A stretch of 11,962 bases of DNA from CAZVEE01 sp964625525 (GTDB lineage: Bacteria > Pseudomonadota > Alphaproteobacteria > JAJFIK01). The notes below the pieces were generated by a model. That model saw nothing but the letters and a program-made list of their open reading frames with translations. It did no database searches and had not been told where the DNA came from. The stretch's first letter is position 1, and each line of letters opens with the position of its first letter. The stretch is from positions 1-11,962 of the forward strand of contig CAZVEE010000101.1 of the NCBI GenBank assembly GCA_964625525.1, read 5' to 3'. The translations under genes and the position numbers were made by a program. Of the stretch, positions 7,291 to 11,962 are shown one piece after another.

Positions 7291-8498
7291 AGGTCCACCC
7301 CCAAGGCGTCGGCGACCGCGAAGATGTCCTTGTCCCCACGACCGCACAGATTCAACAGCAAGATATGATCGCGGGTCATGGTGGGCGCGACCTTGGCGGC
7401 ATGGGCAAGCGCATGGGAGGGCTCCAGCGCCGGAATGATGCCTTCCATCTTGGTACAGAGTTGGAACGCCTCAAGCGCCTCACCATCCGTGACGCTCACA
7501 TAGTCTACTCGTCCCTCATCATTCAACCAGGCATGCTCTGGCCCGATGCCCGGATAATCAAGGCCCGCCGAGATCGAATGAGCGTCAATGATCTGACCAT
7601 CCGGATCCTGCAACAAATATGTTTTATTTCCATGCAGAACACCAGGGACACCACCGGACAGCGAGGCCGCGTGGCGCCCGGTCTCCACGCCATCACCGGC
7701 CGCCTCAACGCCGATCATCTTGACCGACGGATCATCCAGGAACGGATGAAACAAGCCCATGGCATTGGAACCGCCGCCGATACAGGCGATCAACGTATCT
7801 GGCAAACGCCCTTCCCGCTCTTGCACCTGCGCGCGCGCTTCCTGACCGATCACCGATTGGAAATCGCGCACCATGGCTGGGTAGGGATGGGGTCCTGCGA
7901 CCGTGCCAATAATGTAGAAGGTATCCTCCACATTGGTGACCCAATCGCGCAGCGCATCGTTCATGGCGTCTTTCAAGGTCGCCGTCCCCGAATGCACGGG
8001 GCGCACTTCAGCGCCCAGAAGACGCATCCGGAAGACATTGGGCTTTTGCCGCTCCATATCGGCGGCTCCCATATAGACCACACACGGCAGCCCGAAGCGC
8101 GCGGCCACCGTCGCCGTCGCCACCCCGTGCTGGCCCGCGCCCGTTTCCGCGATAATCCGCGTCTTGCCCATGCGCAGCGCCAGCAGGATCTGGCCAATGC
8201 AATTGTTGATCTTATGCGCGCCCGTATGGTTCAGCTCATCACGCTTGAAATAGACCTTGGCGCCGCCCCAATGCTCGGTCAGGCGCTCGGCGTAATAGAG
8301 CGGGCTCGGACGTCCCACATAGTGGGTCATCAGATCATCCATCTGAGCCCGGAAAGCCGGATCGGCCTTTGCGGTCTCATAGGCCTGTTCCAGATTCAAG
8401 ATCAGCGGCATCAGGGTTTCGGCGACGAAGCGACCGCCATAAGCCCCGAAATGGCCGCGCTCGTCCGGCCCCATCCGATAGGAATTCGCCTGCGCCAT
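7287..8498 (-). CDS. trpB: Tryptophan synthase beta subunit (403 aa)
   Basis: TrpB is a PLP enzyme that condenses indole with L-serine to give tryptophan, in an alpha2-beta2 complex with TrpA. The N-terminus has GHFGAYGGRFVAETLMPL. The Schiff-base Lys is K96 in HTGAHKINN, the catalytic Glu is E118 in AETGAGQHG, and the PLP phosphate loop is GGGSNA (241-246). Near the C-terminus the sequence is NLCGRGDKD, with Cys385 where the Salmonella enzyme has Ser377, the residue contacting the PLP ring nitrogen. The ATG at 8496-8498 follows a GGAG/GAGG-rich ribosome site. The gene is 13 bases from trpF and overlaps trpA by four bases (GTGA), as expected for a 1:1 complex. Confidence 0.97.
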   Translation of the reverse strand: MAQANSYRMGPDERGHFGAYGGRFVAETLMPLILNLEQAYETAKADPAFRAQMDDLMTHYVGRPSPLYYAERLTEHWGGAKVYFKRDELNHTGAHKINNCIGQILLALRMGKTRIIAETGAGQHGVATATVAARFGLPCVVYMGAADMERQKPNVFRMRLLGAEVRPVHSGTATLKDAMNDALRDWVTNVEDTFYIIGTVAGPHPYPAMVRDFQSVIGQEARAQVQEREGRLPDTLIACIGGGSNAMGLFHPFLDDPSVKMIGVEAAGDGVETGRHAASLSGGVPGVLHGNKTYLLQDPDGQIIDAHSISAGLDYPGIGPEHAWLNDEGRVDYVSVTDGEALEAFQLCTKMEGIIPALEPSHALAHAAKVAPTMTRDHILLLNLCGRGDKDIFAVADALGVDL

Positions 8499-8511
8499 TG
8501 CCTCAACTCCG

Positions 8512-9174
8512 TTACATGCCGCGCGCTGGCGCGGCCCCGTGGGCCGCCGCCAGAAACGCGGTGATCTTCGCCGCTGCCTTCACCCCGCGGGCGCGCTCCA
8601 CGCCGGAGGACACGTCCACCGCCGGGGCCCCCGAACGGGTGACGGCCTCGGCCACCGTGGCGGCATCAAGGCCGCCGGCCAGAAACCAGGGCCGATCAAG
8701 GCGCGCATCCTGCACCAGCGTCCAGTCGAAGGCCAAGCCCTGACCACCGCGCAAGCCACCGGGATCCTGCGGCTTAGCGTCCAGAAGCACCCGGTCTGCG
8801 ACGGCTGTAAAGCCCCGCGCCGTCGCCACGTCCTGCGGGCCCGCGATCCCGATGGCCTTGATCACTGGCACATCGAAGCGCGCCTTCACGGCCGCGACCC
8901 GCTCCGGCGTCTCCGTCCCGTGCAATTGCAACCAGTCGGGGCGCAGGCGTGCCAGCACCGTCTCGATCACCGCATCGCTGGCATCGGCCAGCAGCGCCAC
9001 ACTCTGCACCGCACCGGGCTCAACCGTGTCCATGAGCGCGCGTGCCTGTTCGGGGGTGACCGCACGGGGACTAGCGGGCACCAGCACAAAGCCCAAAAAT
9101 GCCGCGCCCCCGCTCACCGCCGCCGCCACGGTTTCGGCGGTGCTGAGGCCACAGATTTTCACGTCAATGGTCAT
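8512..9174 (-). CDS. trpF: Phosphoribosylanthranilate isomerase (220 aa)
   Basis: TrpF carries out the Amadori rearrangement of phosphoribosylanthranilate to CdRP, the third step from anthranilate toward tryptophan. It is a TIM barrel with the catalytic Cys C8 in KICGL and the catalytic Asp D132 in LLDAK. Other family marks are LQLHG (82-86), LAGGL (165-169) and DVSSGVE (187-193), the last part of the phosphate site. Its length is normal for a monofunctional enzyme, so it is not a TrpC-TrpF fusion. The ATG (9172-9174) overlaps the pyrF stop (ATGA). A GGAGG lies ten bases upstream inside pyrF (complement of 9185-9189). trpC, D, E and G are absent from the window; a split trp pathway is usual in alphaproteobacteria. 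Confidence 0.96.
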   Translation of the reverse strand: MTIDVKICGLSTAETVAAAVSGGAAFLGFVLVPASPRAVTPEQARALMDTVEPGAVQSVALLADASDAVIETVLARLRPDWLQLHGTETPERVAAVKARFDVPVIKAIGIAGPQDVATARGFTAVADRVLLDAKPQDPGGLRGGQGLAFDWTLVQDARLDRPWFLAGGLDAATVAEAVTRSGAPAVDVSSGVERARGVKAAAKITAFLAAAHGAAPARGM

Positions 9175-9938
9175 GGCGCGGCCGCCTCCACCGCTGCGGC
9201 AATGGCCGCCGCCGCCGCTGCCGGATCGGGCGCACCCGTGATCGGCCGCCCGACCACCAGCACATCGCCGCCACTGGCCGCCGCGTCTTCAGGCGTGCGG
9301 ACCCGCTTCTGGTCCCCCAGCGCGCTGCCAGCCGGGCGCAGACCCGGCACCACCAGCGTGAAGGGCCCGGGAAAACGGGCGCGCATGGCATCAAGTTCCT
9401 GCGGGCTGCATACAATGCCATCAAGCCCCGCCATCTCGGCGAGCCGCGCCAGGCGCTCCACCTGCGCGGCCGGATCATCGGCAATGCCTTGGGCGACCAA
9501 GTCCTCCCGGTCGAGAGAGGTCATCACGGTCACGCCGATCAGGCGAGGCGGCGGGTGGCCCGTTTCCCGCGCGGCTTGCGCGGCGGCCGCGCCCATGGCC
9601 ACGCCGCCCTGCACATGCACGGTCAGCAACGCCACGCCTAAAGGCGCAAGGGAACGCACCGCCCCCGCCACTGTGTTGGGAATGTCATGCAGCTTGAGAT
9701 CGAGAAACAACGGCAGCCCCAGCGCCGCCACCGCCTGCACACCCGCCGGCCCCTGGGCACAGAAAAACTCCAGCCCCAGCTTGAGCCCGCCCACATGCGG
9801 CGCGACCCTGTGGGCCACGTCCAGCGCCCGCTCCAAATCGGGCGTATCGAGGGCGCAGAAGACCGGATTGCGAAAGCCTGTTTTGAAAAGGCTTTGGACG
9901 GGCGCGCCTGAAGGGGGTGCAGACGTCGGATCATTCAT
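9171..9938 (-). CDS. pyrF: Orotidine 5'-phosphate decarboxylase (255 aa)
   Basis: PyrF converts OMP to UMP, the last step of de novo UMP synthesis. The OMPDC active-site set is visible: K53 in GLKLGLEFF and the D-x-K-x-x-D array DLKLHDIPNTV (D80, K82, D85). The C-terminal phosphate loop reads VVGRPITGAPDP. I chose the ATG at 9936-9938. An in-frame ATG at 9960-9962 would add eight residues, and neither has a strong Shine-Dalgarno. Even the shorter form has about 23 residues before the first barrel strand (NPVFCALDTPD), which is longer than most PyrF N-termini. It overlaps trpF by four bases and lies 58 bases after lapA. The barrel C-terminus is unusually Ala-rich. Confidence 0.94.
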   Translation of the reverse strand: MNDPTSAPPSGAPVQSLFKTGFRNPVFCALDTPDLERALDVAHRVAPHVGGLKLGLEFFCAQGPAGVQAVAALGLPLFLDLKLHDIPNTVAGAVRSLAPLGVALLTVHVQGGVAMGAAAAQAARETGHPPPRLIGVTVMTSLDREDLVAQGIADDPAAQVERLARLAEMAGLDGIVCSPQELDAMRARFPGPFTLVVPGLRPAGSALGDQKRVRTPEDAAASGGDVLVVGRPITGAPDPAAAAAAIAAAVEAAAP

Positions 9939-9996
9939 GCCGCGCTTATAGCAGAGCGGCATCTGCTTGCGCTCGGGAATTCGAGCGTGGGTGCCG

Positions 9997-10446
9997 TCAG
10001 GCGCGGGCGGGCGCTGTCGCCGCGTCCTCCGACCGAGGAGGCTCCAGCCGCGCCGGCTCCTCGTCCGGCTTGGGCGCCTCCAAGCTCACCGGTGCCGCCT
10101 GGCTTTGCGCGAGAGGTTGGCTTTGCGCTGGCTGTTGGCCTCGCAGCGCCTTGACTTCGGCTTCCGCCGCTTCGAGCGCGCGTTCCAAATCCCGCGCCTT
10201 ACGATACTCGGCCCAGGCCCGGCGCCGGTAATGCCCCTGGCTCAGCCACATGGCCAGGCCACCGATGACCATGCCAAACAGCACGCCAGCGAAAATCACC
10301 AGGAACAAAGGCGCCTGAATCCCGATAGCGGGAGCCTCAGCCGAGAAAGGATCGAAAAACACGTCCACCGGCGCGCGGTTGGCCACGGCCACCACAACGC
10401 CGAGGATCGCCAAGGGAACAGTGATGAGCCAGGTACCCAGTCTCAT
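9997..10446 (-). CDS. lapA: LapA-domain inner-membrane protein (149 aa)
   Basis: This is a small DUF1049/LapA-type membrane protein. In E. coli, LapA works with LapB in lipopolysaccharide assembly. The role here is inferred from the family and from its place between ihfB and pyrF. The sequence shows a first membrane helix at about residues 5-22, the short NRAPVDVFFDPF segment typical of the family, and a second helix at about 46-68. A charged, heptad-like helix follows (about 73-104, with RKARDLERALEAAEAEV), then a low-complexity Gln/Pro/Glu tail (about 104-149) with two QSQ units. The tail is expected to be cytoplasmic. The ATG at 10444-10446 has GGAG ten bases upstream. No lapB gene follows; pyrF is next. 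Confidence 0.82.
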   Translation of the reverse strand: MRLGTWLITVPLAILGVVVAVANRAPVDVFFDPFSAEAPAIGIQAPLFLVIFAGVLFGMVIGGLAMWLSQGHYRRRAWAEYRKARDLERALEAAEAEVKALRGQQPAQSQPLAQSQAAPVSLEAPKPDEEPARLEPPRSEDAATAPARA

Positions 10447-10473
10447 GGGATGCGATCTCCTCGCGCGCAGAAG

Positions 10474-10499
10474 CGTCCGGAGACAGGCGCACCCGGACG
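10474..10499. repeat. Inverted repeat between ihfB and lapA
   Basis: CGTCCGG (10474-10480) and CCGGACG (10493-10499) form a perfect 7-bp stem with a 12-base loop, starting two bases beyond the ihfB stop. No T-run follows on the minus strand, so it does not look like a full terminator. It could stabilise or partly attenuate the ihfB-lapA transcript. Confidence 0.5.
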
Positions 10500-10501
10500 G
10501 C

Positions 10502-10900
10502 TCAGGAATGATCGAGCCGGGCGAGCGTTTCCGTGCCGGCCCCTCGGACCCCGTCGCGCACGTGGCTCGCGCCGTTCAGCGCCGACCGCGGGGTGTCGCC
10601 CCCGTCATCGGCGCCGTTGCCGTTCAAGTTCAACCGCTCGCGCAGTTCCTTGCCGGTCTTGAAGAAAGGAACATGTTTTGCGTCCACTTGCACCGTTTCT
10701 CCGGTGCGTGGATTGCGGCCGACACGAGCGCCGCGTTCTTTGACCGAGAACGCGCCAAAGCCGCGCAGCTCGACGCGTTCGCCGCGCGCCAGCGCGTCCG
10801 CGATCTCGGAAAAGACACGCGCGACCACGCGTTCCAGATCTCGTTGATACAGATGAGGGTGTGCTCGGGCGAGCCGGGCGACCAATTCAGACTTGATCAT
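10502..10900 (-). CDS. ihfB: Integration host factor beta subunit with extended C-terminus (132 aa)
   Basis: This is an HU/IHF-family DNA-bending protein that would pair with IHF-alpha in the nucleoid. It begins MIKSELVARLA, characteristic of IHF-beta. The DNA-binding arm contains RGFGAFSVK (46-54) and RNPRTGE (62-68), with the intercalating Pro at P64. The HVPFFKTGKELRERLN end of the conserved fold finishes near residue 91. About 40 further residues follow, rich in Gly/Asp/Ala, where most IHF-beta proteins stop near 94-100. The start at 10898-10900 is chosen because family homology begins there. The frame is open 30 codons further upstream to 10990, but that stretch is not IHF-like. rpsA-ihfB adjacency supports the beta subunit over HU or IHF-alpha. 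A weak GGA lies upstream of the ATG. Confidence 0.93.
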   Translation of the reverse strand: MIKSELVARLARAHPHLYQRDLERVVARVFSEIADALARGERVELRGFGAFSVKERGARVGRNPRTGETVQVDAKHVPFFKTGKELRERLNLNGNGADDGGDTPRSALNGASHVRDGVRGAGTETLARLDHS

Positions 10901-10925
10901 CGATCCATACGATGCTCGGGCCCAG

Positions 10926-10947
10926 CTTTGCAAAAACGAACGCAAAG
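10926..10947. repeat. Inverted repeat upstream of ihfB
   Basis: CTTTGC (10926-10931) and GCAAAG (10942-10947) are perfect inverted arms around a 10-base, A-rich (plus strand) centre. The element lies 26 bases before the ihfB ATG, in the gap between rpsA and ihfB. It could be an operator or a leader hairpin; nothing else in the sequence decides which. Confidence 0.45.
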
Positions 10948-11110
10948 TAAGGCAGTTGGTCATCCCCCGCAAGAACTCTGAGCCTGCCAAAGGCGCCCGA
11001 GAGCGTCAAGCAGGTCCCCGATCACACAGCCTCAGATCGCATCCAAAGTGTCAGCTTGTCACGTTTTGGTTGAATGCCGGGGCACGCCTGTTGCGCTGGC
11101 CCCGTCGTAA

Positions 11111-11135
11111 AGCCGGCGGCCCGAGGCCGCCGGCT
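11111..11135 (-). terminator. Strong hairpin after rpsA, probable terminator
   Basis: A perfect 10-bp GC-rich stem (11111-11120 with 11126-11135) has a 5-base loop and starts about 30 bases beyond the rpsA stop. On the minus strand it is followed only by TTACG, so the T-run is short (TTTA counting the base of the stem). It is the best candidate for ending or attenuating the rpsA transcript, and would make ihfB rely largely on its own promoter in the gap 10901-11165. Confidence 0.6.
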
Positions 11136-11165
11136 GTATCCGTGTCACAAGCTTGCGCGCCGGGG

Positions 11166-11962
11166 TCAGGATTTATCGGCCCCCGCGTCCGCTTCGGCGT
11201 CCGCGTCGGCCTCGACGTCCGCGTCCTCACCCGGCTCCTTGGCCTTATTCAGGGCCGCGCCCAGAATGTCACCCAGCGAAGCACCGGAATCGGTGGAGCC
11301 AAACTGGGCCACCGCCTCTTTCTCTTCGGCCGCCTCCAGCGCTTTGATGGACAGAACCAGGCTGTGATTGGCCTTATCCACGCGCATGACCATGGCGTCC
11401 ACTTTGTCGCCCACGGAGAACCGTTCCGGGCGCTGCTCGGCCCGATCACGCGAAATGTCGGCGCGCTTGATGAAGGCGCGCATCCCGTCTTCGCCCACCT
11501 GCACGGAAACGCCGCCTTCTTCGATCTCCACCACCTCACAGGTGACTACGGAGCCCTTGCGGATGTCGCCCAGGGCCTCCATCGGATCGCCGCCGATCTG
11601 TTTGATACCGAGGCTGATGCGCTCTTTGTTGGAGTCCACGTCGAGCACCACGGCGGAGACCACATCGCCCTTGGTGTACTCCTTGATGACCTCTTCGCCC
11701 GGACGGTTCCAGTCCAGGTCGGACAGGTGCACCATGCCGTCCACATCGCCTTCCAGACGGATGAACAGACCGAATTGGGTGATGTTCTTGATCTCGCCGT
11801 CGATGCGCGTGCCAGTGGGGAAGCGCTCGGCGAAAGTGGTCCACGGATTGGCCATGCACTGTTTCAGGCCCAGCGAGATCCGGCGCTTGTTGGGATCCAC
11901 TTCCAGCACCATGACTTCCACCTCTTGCGAGGTGGAAACGATTTTGCCCGGATGCACGTTCT
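11166..11962 (-). CDS. rpsA: 30S ribosomal protein S1, C-terminal part (cut by window edge)
   Basis: S1 binds mRNA on the 30S subunit and helps initiation on structured or leaderless-poor messages. Only the last 265 or so of about 560 residues are present; the N-terminus lies beyond 11962. Visible parts are the end of S1 repeat 4 (NVHPGKIV, then EVMVLEVD, RRISLGLKQ), repeat 5 (about 11816-11598, GEIKNITQFGLFIRLEG, HLSDLDW, ERISLGIKQ) and repeat 6 (about 11555-11340, MRAFIKRADISRDR, LVLSIKA). The first visible codon is internal: NVHPGK aligns with the NIHPGK region of E. coli S1. The protein ends in an acidic Asp/Glu-Ala tail encoded by hexamer repeats. The next gene on this strand is ihfB, a widely conserved pair. 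Confidence 0.97.
   Translation of the reverse strand, partial: NVHPGKIVSTSQEVEVMVLEVDPNKRRISLGLKQCMANPWTTFAERFPTGTRIDGEIKNITQFGLFIRLEGDVDGMVHLSDLDWNRPGEEVIKEYTKGDVVSAVVLDVDSNKERISLGIKQIGGDPMEALGDIRKGSVVTCEVVEIEEGGVSVQVGEDGMRAFIKRADISRDRAEQRPERFSVGDKVDAMVMRVDKANHSLVLSIKALEAAEEKEAVAQFGSTDSGASLGDILGAALNKAKEPGEDADVEADADAEADAGADKS
11185..11226 (-). repeat. Imperfect hexamer repeats encoding the acidic tail of S1
   Basis: Seven head-to-tail hexamers close to GCGTCC (plus strand) encode alternating Asp/Glu and Ala (one Val) in the last 20 residues of RpsA. The periodic DNA suggests growth by slippage, with copy number likely to vary between relatives. Confidence 0.75.

Noticed and set aside
7365..9951. 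Two long plus-strand open frames (about 400 and 470 codons) opposite trpB, trpF and pyrF
   Set aside because: Both are antisense to well-identified genes, run across gene boundaries without regard to them, and have Arg/His- or Ala/Ser-rich composition with no recognisable domain.
9971..9986. Small inverted repeat GCTCG-GGAATT-CGAGC between lapA and pyrF
   Set aside because: The stem is only five base pairs, has no T-run, and is short enough to occur by chance in GC-rich DNA.
10944..10972. TTGCGG-17-TACTTT as a promoter for ihfB
   Set aside because: Spacing is ideal but each box matches only 3/6 positions, so I do not list it as a feature; it is mentioned only with the inverted repeat.
11001..11030. 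CTTGACG on the minus strand (complement of 11023-11029) as an ihfB -35 box
   Set aside because: No acceptable -10 hexamer lies 16-18 bases downstream.
1..11962. A novel defence, mobile or biosynthetic system
   Set aside because: Every reading frame of substance is a known core gene, codon use looks uniform, and no integrase, transposase, repeat array or unknown gene cluster is visible.

Overview
The window comes from a GC-rich alphaproteobacterium whose order I cannot resolve. The evidence is the AddAB-type (not RecBCD) recombination genes, the trpFBA-accD-folC order typical of that class, and the high GC with many ATGA/GTGA overlaps. Every gene is a recognisable housekeeping gene. I see no mobile element, CRISPR array, tRNA, rRNA or unknown multi-gene system.

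Plus strand, 1-4034: the 3' end of addB, then addA and trxA, closed by a rho-independent terminator at 4059-4090. AddAB is the helicase-nuclease that processes double-strand breaks for RecA. The addB frame contains an in-frame TAG at 58-60, yet recognisable AddB C-terminal sequence continues for 34 more codons to a TGA that overlaps the addA start. A sigma70-like promoter whose -10 box contains the addA stop codon probably gives trxA its own transcript.

Minus strand, 11962 down to 4090: rpsA (3' part), ihfB, lapA, pyrF, trpF, trpB, trpA, accD, folC. This joins a translation/nucleoid block (rpsA-ihfB-lapA) to pyrimidine synthesis (pyrF), the last steps of tryptophan synthesis (trpF, trpB, trpA), fatty-acid synthesis (accD) and folate polyglutamylation (folC). 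From ihfB to folC the genes are closely packed. pyrF/trpF, trpB/trpA and accD/folC overlap by four bases, which suggests translational coupling. A 265-base gap with a strong hairpin separates rpsA from ihfB. The two gene sets converge between trxA and folC.

The points most worth a second look are the amber codon in addB, a run of ten C in the addA inter-domain linker, the trxA promoter built into the addA stop codon, the absence of lapB between lapA and pyrF, the long C-terminal tail on IHF-beta, and a Cys at the usual PLP-contacting Ser of TrpB.
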